Source: Sphingobacteruim zhuxiongii (lineage in GTDB: Bacteria; Bacteroidota; Bacteroidia; Sphingobacteriales; Sphingobacteriaceae). Taken from it: a stretch of DNA of 64,000 bases. A program made the position numbers and the translations under genes. The DNA is taken from the NCBI RefSeq assembly GCF_009557615.1, contig NZ_CP045652.1, positions 3,906,001 to 3,970,000 on the forward strand. Direction: 5' to 3'. Under the pieces are notes generated by a model, which searched no databases, was not told the origin of the DNA, and worked only from the letters and a program-made list of their open reading frames with translations. Position 1 is the stretch's first letter; each line of letters starts with the position of its first letter. Shown here piece after piece: positions 1-9,070 of this stretch.

Positions 1-90
1 ACAAAAAAGAAAAGTCCAAATAGGATTAAACAAATTTGATGTCTTAAACTCATTAACCTAAAGTACTCAAAAAATATGAGTAAAATAAAA

Positions 91-120
91 AAGCCAGATC
101 ATCTGAGGAGAATCTGGCTT
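91..120 (-). terminator. Rho-independent terminator of the XRE-like gene
   Basis: A 9-bp stem (AAGCCAGAT pairing with ATCTGGCTT) lies just after the stop of the minus-strand regulator. On the minus strand it is followed by a T-rich run (TTTTATTTTA). The plus-strand side is also AT-rich, so it may act in both directions. Confidence 0.75.
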
Positions 121-144
121 TTAAATATTTTAAATCTCTTTCTA

Positions 145-564
145 CTATCCCTTCTTCTTCTTTCCTTTTTTCTTTCCCATGGCTTCAATATATTTGTTCA
201 ACGCATTGATTGTCATTTCCTGAGAATTTATCGTTGTCTGTTGCGCCGAAATAACCTTTTCTAAGGCTTCAATGACCGCATTACTTTGTTCAATTTCGTC
301 AATTTTCGATGGCAGCGTTAAGGCTTGATGATCTGCGTCTGCAGTGCTTCCACGAAACATCCCACCAGCGCCATTCAATAACCATTCTGGATCAATATCC
401 GAGTGTGAAGCTAAAATACTAGCCACCGCGTCAGAACCTAATGCAGATGTTTTTTGAATACCTTTGAAATTAGCGTAGGATAGCCCCAAATCTCGAAAAA
501 ATTCAATTTTTGAGATTCCTTTTACCTCTGCGATATGGAGAACACGTTCTTTAATATTGGTCAT
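145..564 (-). CDS. XRE-like helix-turn-helix regulator with coiled-coil tail
   Basis: A 139-residue protein. The first 65 residues resemble the phage-repressor type HTH common in Bacteroidota: short helices around EFFRDLGLSYANFKG, then a DPEWLLNGAGGMF segment typical of that family. Residues 85-125 are rich in I, L, Q and N and should form a coiled coil for dimerisation. The tail is strongly basic (KKKGKKKKG). It is a single gene ending at a clear hairpin terminator, with no phage genes beside it. Role inferred: DNA-binding repressor or nucleoid-associated regulator; its target is unknown. The start is the first ATG in frame and fits the HTH N-terminus. Confidence 0.75.
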   Translation of the reverse strand: MTNIKERVLHIAEVKGISKIEFFRDLGLSYANFKGIQKTSALGSDAVASILASHSDIDPEWLLNGAGGMFRGSTADADHQALTLPSKIDEIEQSNAVIEALEKVISAQQTTINSQEMTINALNKYIEAMGKKKGKKKKG

Positions 565-691
565 TTCCTAGTCGATTATTAATATTGGATAAAATTAAGA
601 CTTATTCTCGATAAAAGTTAAAAGTATTAAATAACTAACGAAAAATTAATATTAAATATCAGGAATTATTACTAGTGTTCTGAAAAACCCC

Positions 692-1330
692 TTAATTTTT
701 TACCTTTTTGTAGACATAACGCACATTGCAGTACATGACGGTATCCGTTTTCTCTGTCATATGTTTAATCGTTGGAAAATGATATTCATTACCCCAGAAG
801 AAATCATCCTTACTCGCATATCCCTCACTATCGTCGCTTAAATCGAAGGAGATATTTGGACGTTTCTTATGCAAAGTCGAAAAATTACGCTCATAATAAA
901 TATGTTGTCGATCAGACGGAAATCTACCATAGTACTGCCAAAAATTAGCATAGATATTCCACCGAAATAAAGAATCACTTTGTCCGACTTTAAATTGAAA
1001 TTTGTTAGCCTCGTATTGCTCAGGATATTCTGTCAGGACATCTTTAAATACCCTCAACGAATCTTTAGCACGAGACTCTATTGCATTTATCCCACCCAAT
1101 TTAACCCATAAATAATCGCGAACAGGGCGCTTAAGCCGTTCTTCAACCCCACCATCTTTTGAACCAACGAAGAGCTTGCTCTCAACGATTTCGATTTTTT
1201 CAAGCTTGTAAATCATAACCTCTTTAGCTGTAATAACGGAACGGACCTTATCATCCTTACTACAAGAAGAATTAACAAACAGACACAAACCAGTAATCAG
1301 AAAGAAAACACAACAAGAAACACGGCTCAT
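692..1330 (-). CDS. Hypothetical lipoprotein
   Basis: Not recognised as a named family. The open frame reaches 1363, but I prefer the internal ATG at 1330 because it gives a compact lipoprotein signal: MSRVSCC, a hydrophobic stretch, then NSSC with the acylated cysteine at residue 23, followed by SKDDK. The mature part (about 190 residues) is hydrophilic with many aromatic and charged residues and no visible catalytic motif. It probably sits in a cell envelope membrane facing the periplasm or surface. It lies about 90 bp upstream of the PagL-like gene's stop, on the same strand but after it in transcription order, so co-transcription with that gene is possible. Confidence 0.6.
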   Translation of the reverse strand: MSRVSCCVFFLITGLCLFVNSSCSKDDKVRSVITAKEVMIYKLEKIEIVESKLFVGSKDGGVEERLKRPVRDYLWVKLGGINAIESRAKDSLRVFKDVLTEYPEQYEANKFQFKVGQSDSLFRWNIYANFWQYYGRFPSDRQHIYYERNFSTLHKKRPNISFDLSDDSEGYASKDDFFWGNEYHFPTIKHMTEKTDTVMYCNVRYVYKKVKN

Positions 1331-1422
1331 AACGAAAAATATAATGCGCCTAAATATACGCAATATTTCGCCTAAAGAAATCTAATTCACAAAAAGGTAA
1401 CACAAATAAAATATTGAACTAA

Positions 1423-2706
1423 TTAAAAATTGACTAGAAGCGGAGTTTTATTATTGAAACGATAACCAATGCCCAACATGAGATAATTGGGATCTCTAAA
1501 ATCTTTAATACTATAGCCAATATGTAGAAAGGTACTGCGCGTGACCTTCGTTTTAAGCGCTAAACTCTGATATGTACCGCTAAAATCGCCGCCGCGATGA
1601 AGAATATGCGTACCAATGCCAACGCTTATGGTAAAAATTGGCATCGTGAAATCTGCTCTACCAGACAAACCAAGCGCAAGTTGTTCTTTCCAATGTGGTT
1701 TATAAAACGGCTGTTCTGTTCCAACAATATAATCCTCAGTGTAGACATTCCCACTGCCATCATAGAGCATATCGATGGAAACACCCGCACGCATTCTATA
1801 CCCTAAATTGTACATCGGCGCAAAATATGCACCAACAACGGGGTATTTGTCTGGAGACGCCACTTGGGTATTTCCAAATTCTATCCCTTTTCTACGCCAG
1901 GATCCGAACAAAACGAAATCATAACTTACATGTCTTGGGAAAGAGGGTACAAGTGCTGTTTCCACAATTTCTCCCTCTTTCGGGCGATGCTCTGTTAGAT
2001 TATAAGCCAATCCGAGCTTCGCACCAATCATATTTAGCCCCGCATTAGGATATTCTGTATTACCATTCGAGAAATGTGTAAAATCTGCTCCGGTCATCAT
2101 ATTCCATTGCTTATTTAGACGCCATTTAAAAAATAAGCCCAAGTTAATATATGCATTGACCTTAGATCCCATGACCATATTCATAGGATTACTAACGGGA
2201 TTATAGGGTCGCCAACCACTGGAGAGCCCAAAATTCCATTCATAATGCAGCGAACTTAGTTTACTAAGTCTTAATATTTCGGCATTTTGAAATAGATAAC
2301 TCGCAATTGGAGTTCCTAATTCTCGATCGTTTCCAAAACTGAAAACCGCCACCCCAATTCCTTGCTGGGTCTTGGAAAATATCTGATTCCCTAGGCTTCC
2401 TTTTGGGAGCGCAAAAGAATACCGCACATGCCCAGCAATTGCTTGCTTTGTAAGGGCATCATTTGCAATCTCACTCTTATAAAAGGGTGATGTAGGAAAA
2501 ACATAAGCCGAACGGACCTCTGCAGAAAAGTGATGTGAGAATTTAGTAAATGGAATTCGAGTACTGTCTCCATTTGACATTAACGCTCTTTCTTGTCCAT
2601 AGCAAACGGAAACAAAGTAGAAGATGGCCGTTAACAAGAAAAAGCCCTTGCTAAATACAAATTTGCAGCGGCAGCTTCTATTACGTATCTGAATCAAAGG
2701 CTTCAA
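1423..2706 (-). CDS. PagL-like outer-membrane lipid A deacylase (acyloxyacyl hydrolase family)
   Basis: A 427-residue protein with a signal region (hydrophobic FFLLTAIFYFVSVCYG ending near QE), then alternating beta-strand segments typical of an outer-membrane barrel, ending in the aromatic LLVNF. Residues of the type seen in PagL active sites are present in DFTHFSNGNTEYPNAGLN: the His and Ser in HFSNG and an Asn-rich turn. Known of the family: PagL removes the 3-O acyl chain of lipid A. This protein is much longer than classical PagL (about 185 residues), as in Bacteroidota relatives annotated acyloxyacyl hydrolase. Substrate is inferred. The start could lie at a later residue, since the N-terminus before the hydrophobic part is long and basic. 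Confidence 0.65.
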   Translation of the reverse strand: MKPLIQIRNRSCRCKFVFSKGFFLLTAIFYFVSVCYGQERALMSNGDSTRIPFTKFSHHFSAEVRSAYVFPTSPFYKSEIANDALTKQAIAGHVRYSFALPKGSLGNQIFSKTQQGIGVAVFSFGNDRELGTPIASYLFQNAEILRLSKLSSLHYEWNFGLSSGWRPYNPVSNPMNMVMGSKVNAYINLGLFFKWRLNKQWNMMTGADFTHFSNGNTEYPNAGLNMIGAKLGLAYNLTEHRPKEGEIVETALVPSFPRHVSYDFVLFGSWRRKGIEFGNTQVASPDKYPVVGAYFAPMYNLGYRMRAGVSIDMLYDGSGNVYTEDYIVGTEQPFYKPHWKEQLALGLSGRADFTMPIFTISVGIGTHILHRGGDFSGTYQSLALKTKVTRSTFLHIGYSIKDFRDPNYLMLGIGYRFNNKTPLLVNF

Positions 2707-3225
2707 TACAATTGGTATTTCCTGATAAGAAATAAAACTAAGAAATTATACGCTCATTACCAAAAATTCTATTTCACAACTTAGAGCTAGATTACCTATA
2801 AAAATCTAGGTCATTTAAGAAAGTCGAATTACAAAAAACAACATTCAAAATTGTTAACAAATTCGCGTCATTCGCTAGATTAATAATAGTTCAACCCCAA
2901 GAATGGCATAAGCCTGCTTCGAGAATGGTTCGAGAATGCTTCGAAGAAAGTCCATGATTATCGAAAGCAGTATGTTCAAAATCTAAGTCAATCTATTAGC
3001 TTGAAAATAAAAAAAACATACTGAATATTAACTTAATATTAACAACCAGAATTTCTATCTTCCTAAATTGACCGTATTAAATGTAAAGCACTCAGAAGTC
3101 ACTTAATTTTGAGAATTGTTTACAGATTCGATTATACGACTGTTCGCAGTTGATAACCCAAATTTTCCTATTAACCGCAGCATGAAATTGCCTCAATGAA
3201 AAACTGAAACTACCTTCTTCCAATA
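2707..3225. other. Gene-free 519-bp stretch
   Basis: No credible reading frame. It holds the promoter side of the PagL-like gene (near 2707) and the 3' side of the beta-propeller lipoprotein gene. The only structured piece is a three-copy 11-bp repeat (2918-2950), listed separately. The rest is AT-rich with no hairpin I can support. Confidence 0.5.
2918..2950. repeat. Three 11-bp tandem units with TTCGA core
   Basis: TTCGAGAATGG, TTCGAGAATGC and TTCGAAGAAAG start at 2918, 2929 and 2940, exactly 11 bp apart. Two similar three-unit 11-bp arrays occur at 26151-26183 and 26219-26251. Confidence 0.75.
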
Positions 3226-4713
3226 TCAATGAGGAAGCTCTTTGACCGTATACATGATTAATTTATTTTGTATAGAATCTTTCAATCCCTCATTATTCAA
3301 TTTGTCAAGTGCTATTTCATAAACATAGCCTTTCTCCAACTGATCTAATTTCAGATTTAATTTTCGTCTTGAATTTGACCAATCTGCTTTTTCAATTGGA
3401 ATCGCGGCAACATCGATTTGATCGGATCCATATTTTTTATGGTAATGGTATTTGTATCGTCTAATTTTTACTAAGCTGTCAATCGGCAATACAGCTTCCT
3501 CAGCGACCTCCTGTGTAAAATTGAGTTCAAACCCATCTTTCTTTATCTTTACATCTTTGACGTCGAATGCTGGCTTTCCCGTAAATCGTATCCGCTGTAT
3601 TCCGCGATCACCGAGCCAGCCATGATCAGCTTGCCCAATCCATAAGTCTCCGTTTGGAGAAAAAACTAACCTATTGTTACCTTTCCTTAAACCATTTCCT
3701 TCAATAAAAATAGTTGCCGCCCCTTGCATTACACCATTAACTTCTTCAAGCATCACCCGAACCAAGCGTTCACTACTCATCTCGCCGATAATAAACTGCC
3801 CTTCGAAATCCTTCAATTTCTGGTTGTTTTTAATCAGTATAGGTTGCGTAGGTGAATTCGCTAGTAAATTATGAGGAAATATGATTGTCGGCTTTACACG
3901 CATGGAATCCAACTGGTCGACTGAAAGCTCAAACGGATTTCCGCTATCCCAGCCCTTTGACCACACTAAACTTGCAGGATGACCATAATGCTTTCCTTCT
4001 TCTACATGATAGAGTGGACTCGATGCTACCCAGTCTCCTTGATTTTCTGTGACGTACAGCCTATCCTTGGCGTCTAGCGCTATTCCATTTGGTGAGCGAA
4101 ATCCCGAAGCGAATGGCGTAACATTAAGTTGTTTATCTATCTTCATCACCCAGCCTCTGTATGGAACTACGGAGAACATGGCAATATCCGTTTTGGATTT
4201 ACCAATCATCAAGGTATCGCCACGCAATTCATTTGATATTCCCCCGCCAGAAGACGATGAATTTAAAGCGATATACAGATTCCCGTTCTTATCTTCAACA
4301 GGTCCATACGTAAATTCATGGTAATTACCTGTCATCCCAAACCCGTCATAAACTGTCTGAAATTCGTCGGCAAGCCCATCAGCATCGGTATCTTTAAGCA
4401 GGGTCAATTCTGGCAGTTGCATCACCAGCATTTCTTTATCATTAATCACTTTGATCCCTAAGGGTTCATGGAGTCCGGAAGCGAACAATTTCCACTCTTT
4501 TGTTTGGGGATTATAGATCATAATTTCTCCTCGCATAAAGCTCGCAACAATACGTCCGTCAGGCATGGCGTCTAACGCTGCGACTTCTGCCGTTAGGCCC
4601 TCTGGTGTGCTGATAGAGTCAATATAGTAAACTTCGCTTTCATCAGAATAGTTTTCTCCACATGAAGCCAATAGTGTAGTCACACATAGAAGATAATAGT
4701 ATAACGATTTCAT
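3226..4713 (-). CDS. Secreted beta-propeller lipoprotein (PVC-type sorbosone dehydrogenase-like)
   Basis: A 495-residue protein with a lipoprotein signal (LLASC, Cys18). The body has propeller-style blades: LDAMPDGRIVASF, GLHEPLGIKV, ADGLADEFQTV, GFRSPNGIALDAKDRLYVTEN and FSPNGDLWIGQ. These match the membrane-bound dehydrogenase/sorbosone dehydrogenase-like propellers (the same fold as the N-terminal part of the protein at 13769-17011), but no CxxCH haem site is present. The C-terminal 100 residues form a separate beta domain. Its start codon overlaps the stop of the upstream copper protein gene by one base (TAATG), so the two are translationally coupled and probably work together in the periplasm or at the surface. 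Enzymatic activity is not shown. Confidence 0.7.
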   Translation of the reverse strand: MKSLYYYLLCVTTLLASCGENYSDESEVYYIDSISTPEGLTAEVAALDAMPDGRIVASFMRGEIMIYNPQTKEWKLFASGLHEPLGIKVINDKEMLVMQLPELTLLKDTDADGLADEFQTVYDGFGMTGNYHEFTYGPVEDKNGNLYIALNSSSSGGGISNELRGDTLMIGKSKTDIAMFSVVPYRGWVMKIDKQLNVTPFASGFRSPNGIALDAKDRLYVTENQGDWVASSPLYHVEEGKHYGHPASLVWSKGWDSGNPFELSVDQLDSMRVKPTIIFPHNLLANSPTQPILIKNNQKLKDFEGQFIIGEMSSERLVRVMLEEVNGVMQGAATIFIEGNGLRKGNNRLVFSPNGDLWIGQADHGWLGDRGIQRIRFTGKPAFDVKDVKIKKDGFELNFTQEVAEEAVLPIDSLVKIRRYKYHYHKKYGSDQIDVAAIPIEKADWSNSRRKLNLKLDQLEKGYVYEIALDKLNNEGLKDSIQNKLIMYTVKELPH

Positions 4714-5813
4714 TATTTGTTAATTTTATATTCTACACTAAAAACTCGTCCTTCCGAAGAGCTTAATTTTAAGGTCTCTGTCGTTAGTGGCTTCCCTTTA
4801 AAGAAACATTGCACTCCGTCTGTTTTGGTATAGTTGAATTGTAAATCCGAACTTAATTTAGGAATTCGAAAAGAGCGTACAATCCCCTTTCGATCGGGCG
4901 TTTCTCTAATCGTTTCGTAGATGTCTAATTCGTTCAACTGATAATGAAACTCTAGATATTTATCTTTTAACACCTTATAGCCTTTAAATTTTCGCTTGAC
5001 AATACTATTTACGCCAAGGAGAGAAAGGCTAGGAAGTCGCTTCTCTTGGTAGAAGATGTCTCCTAAAATCTTTGCTTTCGCATCTTTATGTCCCTTCCAC
5101 AACGCGGCATTATCAACAAATTCACCTTTCCACAGAAACCTCAGGTCGGATAACGATGCATCCCAGCAATAAGAAAGTTGACCTGGTAGGTGAACTGCAA
5201 TTGCTGCTGGACTCGCTCCTTCAATATAGAGCCGATAATAATATGGAGGGACTAATTCATAGGGATGATTTTTATGCTGATGCTGTTGGTGATCACTGTG
5301 GCTGCTCTGTTTTGGGATGTTAGGATCATGCGCTAATTCTGGTAATTTCTCAACTTTGCTGACGTACATTGCGCCATACATTACATGCCCATGCCCTGGG
5401 AATGTACAGACATAAGGATAGATACCCTCTTCCTTTGGAGCCGTAAAAGACAGCCGTTCTTTTTGTCCGCCATGCAATATTTTTGTATGCCAAAGAATTG
5501 ATGAGCTCTCCGGCACGTAAGACTTTGCCATACCTTGCGCGCCTAATTTTGCTGCAAGATTAACAATCTGTTCTCGCGTTCCAGGCTTTAGGACCAGTAG
5601 ATTATGGTCCATATCATCTGTATTTTCGAAATTGATATGAACTTGTTGTCCAGGTTGCACATGAAACCTCGGGACATCAAATCTAAGCCCGGGAAGTACC
5701 GTCATCTTAATTTCTTTAGCAGGCACCCGCTTCGCTTGACTTAAACATTTATTACTACCTAAGAGTAATATGACTAAGCAAGCGATAATACTTAAACTTA
5801 CTTTTTTATACAT
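4713..5813 (-). CDS. Secreted type I copper (plastocyanin/azurin-like) protein with extra C-terminal domain
   Basis: A 366-residue protein. Residues 1-25 are a signal peptide. Residues 35-155 form a cupredoxin domain: the first His ligand is in DDMDHNLLVL and the Cys-His-Met cluster is in YVCTFPGHGHVMYG, the usual order for blue copper proteins. A His-rich linker (HSDHQQHQHKNH, about 170-183) may bind extra metal. The remaining 180 residues resemble a domain seen in propeller-associated proteins and are not recognised further. It probably carries electrons in the periplasm. Thirty bases downstream of the enolase-superfamily gene and overlapping the following propeller gene, it forms a three-gene operon. 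Confidence 0.8.
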   Translation of the reverse strand: MYKKVSLSIIACLVILLLGSNKCLSQAKRVPAKEIKMTVLPGLRFDVPRFHVQPGQQVHINFENTDDMDHNLLVLKPGTREQIVNLAAKLGAQGMAKSYVPESSSILWHTKILHGGQKERLSFTAPKEEGIYPYVCTFPGHGHVMYGAMYVSKVEKLPELAHDPNIPKQSSHSDHQQHQHKNHPYELVPPYYYRLYIEGASPAAIAVHLPGQLSYCWDASLSDLRFLWKGEFVDNAALWKGHKDAKAKILGDIFYQEKRLPSLSLLGVNSIVKRKFKGYKVLKDKYLEFHYQLNELDIYETIRETPDRKGIVRSFRIPKLSSDLQFNYTKTDGVQCFFKGKPLTTETLKLSSSEGRVFSVEYKINK

Positions 5814-5843
5814 GATTCGGTTTAGGATTCAATGTTTTCTAAT

Positions 5844-7229
5844 TTATTTGATGTGCAACAATTGCTTATAATGATCGGAAACGGTGAGTATCCCTCCCAT
5901 TCGATCAAAGAAATCTTGATTTAGATAATATTTACCTGCTTTTACTTTCGTCCATTCCGCATCAGGATAAGGATGTCGAAGTTTCATATCTTCCCATTTT
6001 TGATAGTTCATATCACCATTGGTCTCCATCAAGCCTGTCCCGAGAATGGGGAATGGTGTGAGGCTCGCCGCAATCATCTTATTCCATTCCATCAGAACGG
6101 GATTTACGGTCAAGTCAGAACATAGACAAGGAATTTTATTTTCATGTGCAATTTTTGCGATTTTCATCGTTAAACTGAGTGTTTTAGCAATGCCCTTTAA
6201 GATAAAAGCATTGTATCCTAGTTCAATTTTTCGATAGGCATCCTGTTCGCTATGTATACTTTCATCGGCCCCGACCAATACGCCTAAATCTTCGACGCGC
6301 TCTTGATTGGCCTCAACAAAGGGCTCTTCATACAACAGAATGCGCTCAAAAGCACCAATCTCTTTTGCATAATCCAGATAATTAATAAGATCTTTTTTGC
6401 GTTCGTATCGGCCGTTAGCATCCATTGTGTAATAGATCGGGATCTTGGAATTGGAAGCGGCCAGCCTTTCATTGATAACATCATGTATTACCTTTAAGCG
6501 CGCCTTATCTTGATTCAACATTTCCTGCTGATTTCCGGGACTTCCTGTTTTGATTTTAAACACATAGTATCCTTGGTCAACAGCATTGGCAATTTCTTGT
6601 AGCGGCATACTGTAAGAAATTTGAAACATGACCGCAACTTCGCGATTCTGGTTTGCGAAGGCCTCACGGTATTTCTCAGGTATTAGCTGTTGAAAACTCT
6701 TCACTCCCCGCTTATTTCCATATAACATCCACAGAGCGTTGTCTACAGAGACTAGCGCATTGAAGATAAAATTGATGTGCAAAGCTGCACGTCCAGTAAT
6801 ATGTTTGCCTTTTCCCTCCAAATAAGGAACAAGTTGATCCATTGCTTCTACAGGATTAGAAAACTTTTTATCACACAACCAGGCTAATGCGGCTTTACTT
6901 ACTTCAAACATCCATGTATTTCCCGTAGCTTCATCCGTTGACGCAAATGCCTCCGCATCGGCATACAATACGCTTTGTGTACCCATCCCTACGCCGTAAT
7001 GGCCGTCAGCATCCTCCACGTATGCTATAGCTTGCCATAACTCGGTGAGGTATGCTCCTTTAAATCCAAAGGGAAATCGCAGCTTTTCCTTTTCGATAAC
7101 TGCATGAACCTTAGAGACTGATAGTTGATTAAACATAGGTTTTAGTTTATTCGTTGATCTGTTCAAGAGGCTTGTTTGAGAAACTGCGAGCATATAGCTA
7201 CAGTGCTCAATAAACGTTCGTCTATCCAT
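5844..7229 (-). CDS. Mandelate racemase/muconate lactonizing enzyme family protein (enolase superfamily)
   Basis: A 461-residue protein with the enolase-superfamily plan: N-terminal capping domain, then a TIM barrel. Visible active-site pieces are the KxK motif in YVFKIKTGSPG, metal ligands Asp in YYTMDANGRY, Glu in LLYEEPF and Asp/Glu in VGADES, and a lysine in NAFILKGIAK at the end of a later strand. This lysine pattern is that of the MLE / dipeptide-epimerase subgroup. The substrate cannot be read. The N-terminus (DRRTFIE) is reminiscent of a twin-arginine signal with a weak hydrophobic part, so export is possible, which would fit its exported operon partners. The ATG is preceded by a near-perfect Shine-Dalgarno sequence, which fixes this start. 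Confidence 0.8.
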   Translation of the reverse strand: MDRRTFIEHCSYMLAVSQTSLLNRSTNKLKPMFNQLSVSKVHAVIEKEKLRFPFGFKGAYLTELWQAIAYVEDADGHYGVGMGTQSVLYADAEAFASTDEATGNTWMFEVSKAALAWLCDKKFSNPVEAMDQLVPYLEGKGKHITGRAALHINFIFNALVSVDNALWMLYGNKRGVKSFQQLIPEKYREAFANQNREVAVMFQISYSMPLQEIANAVDQGYYVFKIKTGSPGNQQEMLNQDKARLKVIHDVINERLAASNSKIPIYYTMDANGRYERKKDLINYLDYAKEIGAFERILLYEEPFVEANQERVEDLGVLVGADESIHSEQDAYRKIELGYNAFILKGIAKTLSLTMKIAKIAHENKIPCLCSDLTVNPVLMEWNKMIAASLTPFPILGTGLMETNGDMNYQKWEDMKLRHPYPDAEWTKVKAGKYYLNQDFFDRMGGILTVSDHYKQLLHIK

Positions 7230-7239
7230 AAAATTACGT

Positions 7240-7249
7240 TCACCTCCTT
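7240..7249 (-). promoter_or_regulatory. Strong Shine-Dalgarno site
   Basis: On the minus strand the sequence reads AAGGAGGTGA, ten bases before the ATG at 7229. It is the full complement of the 16S tail. Such sites are rare in Bacteroidota, where ribosomes mostly ignore them, so this one stands out. Confidence 0.7.
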
Positions 7250-7548
7250 AACATCGTTTACGTTCACGGTAATTGATTATAATGTATGATGAATTGCGTT
7301 AATTATTATTCATCATGTTTTTCGAGATGTGATTTGGTTAATATTTACTAATCTAATTGGATAAATTGTAAAAAACAAATACAAGTAGATAAAACAGTAC
7401 TATATGTTCATTGAATGTGCTAAGCCAAATCGCTAGGGCATATGATTAATGCATACAGCAAATGAGCAATTCCAATAAACGTATGAACGCGTAAATCTAG
7501 CATGACACCCCATGACAGTTAAACAACTGTGTCTTATTAACTTGTATT
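7250..7548. other. Divergent promoter region, 299 bp
   Basis: The region separates the minus-strand enolase/copper/propeller operon from the plus-strand FG-GAP gene. The 10-mer TTACGTTCAC occurs twice (7234-7243 and 7258-7267), 24 bp apart, next to the minus-strand start; it could be an operator. No perfect TAnnTTTG box was found near either start. Confidence 0.4.
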
Positions 7549-8709
7549 ATGCGCCTAACCATTTTACTAACCTATGCACTTGCGTGCGTGTTTACCAGCC
7601 ATGCACAAACAAAGAATCCATCGTCTCCCGTTGGACCTGTTGAATTCCGTAAGATGAAAGTCTCGTCGGAGACCTATGAATCTGTTGGAGTTGCCGATAT
7701 AAATAATGATGGACATCCAGACTTAGTCTCTGGTGCTTTTTGGTATGAAGGTCCTCACTTTGTGCAACGTCATTTCATTGCGGAGATCAATCGCGTTCAG
7801 GAATATTGGGATGACTTCTCTACCATTCTCTTAGATGTGAATAAAGATGGAAAGATTGACATTGTTACTGGCGGCTGGTTTGAGGCCACACTCTATTGGC
7901 TAGAGAACCCCGGAAACAATAAAGCATGGAAACGACATGTTATTGATAAAACCGGCAATATCGAGACAGCACGTGGTTTTGATTTAGATGGAGATGGAAT
8001 TGTTGAGATTATCCCTAACACGCCGAATCAACCTTTAAAATATTATAAGCTACAAGCAAATACAAGTAATAATTCAGATGCACAATTTACAAAAGTTGAC
8101 GTTGCCCCGACTCATGGGCATGGACTTGGATTTGGAGATATTAATGGCGATAAACGCATCGATATCGTTATAGATAAGGGTTGGCTCGAAGCTCCAAATC
8201 AACCCAATGGAAAATGGATACTACATGAAGATTTTGACTTTGGACATGCGAGTATTCCTGTTTTAATTGTTGACATTAATAAGGATGGATTAAATGATCT
8301 GATTGTTGGACAAGCGCATGGATATGGTTTAGATTGGTATGAGCAACAGACATCTAGCAAAGGAAAGCGATCATGGAAAAAACACGTTATCGATGCAAAT
8401 AATTCGCAATATCATACAATGGAATGGGTTGATATAGATGGAGATGGGGAAATGGAATTGGTAACAGGAAAACGCTTCAGAGCACACAATGGCGGTGATC
8501 CAGGTGCTAATGACCCCTATGGTTTATATTATTTTAAATGGAATGGTGAATCTTTCACAAAGGATATCATCAGCTATGGTCCTGTTGGTGAAGGGAAAGG
8601 CGCAGGTATCTATTTCTCCCTAGCCGATTTAAAAGGGACAGGTCGCCAAGATGTAATCGTTGCAGGAAAAGATGGACTTTACATATTCTTTAACGAAGGG
8701 ACGAAATGA
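7549..8709 (+). CDS. Secreted FG-GAP/VCBS repeat protein
   Basis: A 386-residue protein with a signal peptide (cleavage near HAQT). The body has repeated FG-GAP blades with calcium-loop motifs of the type D-x-N-x-D-G: VADINNDGHPDLVSG, LDVNKDGKIDIVTG, FDLDGDGIVEI, GDINGDKRIDIV, VDINKDGLNDLIVG and VDIDGDGEMELVTG. This predicts a seven-bladed calcium-bound propeller outside the cytoplasm. Proteins of this type often stand beside PVC-type dehydrogenase-like genes in Bacteroidota and Planctomycetes. No catalytic residues can be named; binding or scaffold function is the safer reading. It is transcribed divergently from the copper-protein operon. Confidence 0.8.
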   Translation: MRLTILLTYALACVFTSHAQTKNPSSPVGPVEFRKMKVSSETYESVGVADINNDGHPDLVSGAFWYEGPHFVQRHFIAEINRVQEYWDDFSTILLDVNKDGKIDIVTGGWFEATLYWLENPGNNKAWKRHVIDKTGNIETARGFDLDGDGIVEIIPNTPNQPLKYYKLQANTSNNSDAQFTKVDVAPTHGHGLGFGDINGDKRIDIVIDKGWLEAPNQPNGKWILHEDFDFGHASIPVLIVDINKDGLNDLIVGQAHGYGLDWYEQQTSSKGKRSWKKHVIDANNSQYHTMEWVDIDGDGEMELVTGKRFRAHNGGDPGANDPYGLYYFKWNGESFTKDIISYGPVGEGKGAGIYFSLADLKGTGRQDVIVAGKDGLYIFFNEGTK

Positions 8710-9012
8710 TCATGTCAGAAAACTGACTTTGCTTTTTACTAGCGTCATATGATGTCTTATTTGCGCGTTATATGTGATAAGTTTACAAAGACAATCTAGT
8801 AGATACCATATCAAGTTTTTGCCCGCGGAAAAACCTAGAACAAACAAAATATCCATGTACTCTGATGCACGCTTTTCAATAAGATAATCATGGCTTTACC
8901 CTTTACAAACTAATTGCCGAAATAAGGGATTAATGTATCGGCGTCAAAGAAAGGTTTACTTGATTTAAATAAATCGAGCATTATAGCAGTGAACAACCAA
9001 GGAGAAACTGCT
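8710..9012. other. Gene-free 303-bp stretch
   Basis: The region lies between the ends of the plus-strand FG-GAP gene and the minus-strand rtcB gene. I see no reading frame, strong hairpin or repeat before the rtcB terminator. Confidence 0.4.
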
Positions 9013-9046
9013 AAAAAAGAAAAAGCACCGTACGGATACTGTGCCT
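9013..9046 (-). terminator. rtcB terminator
   Basis: On the minus strand a hairpin built from GCACAGTA and TACGGTGC arms (one mismatch each) is followed by TTTTTCTTTTTT. It lies 25 bp after the rtcB stop. Confidence 0.8.
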
Positions 9047-9070
9047 TTATGATGCGGATTATTTTATGAT

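Noticed and set aside
76..264. 62-residue ORF at the left end
   Set aside because: It crosses the terminator hairpin and lies antisense to the XRE-like gene.
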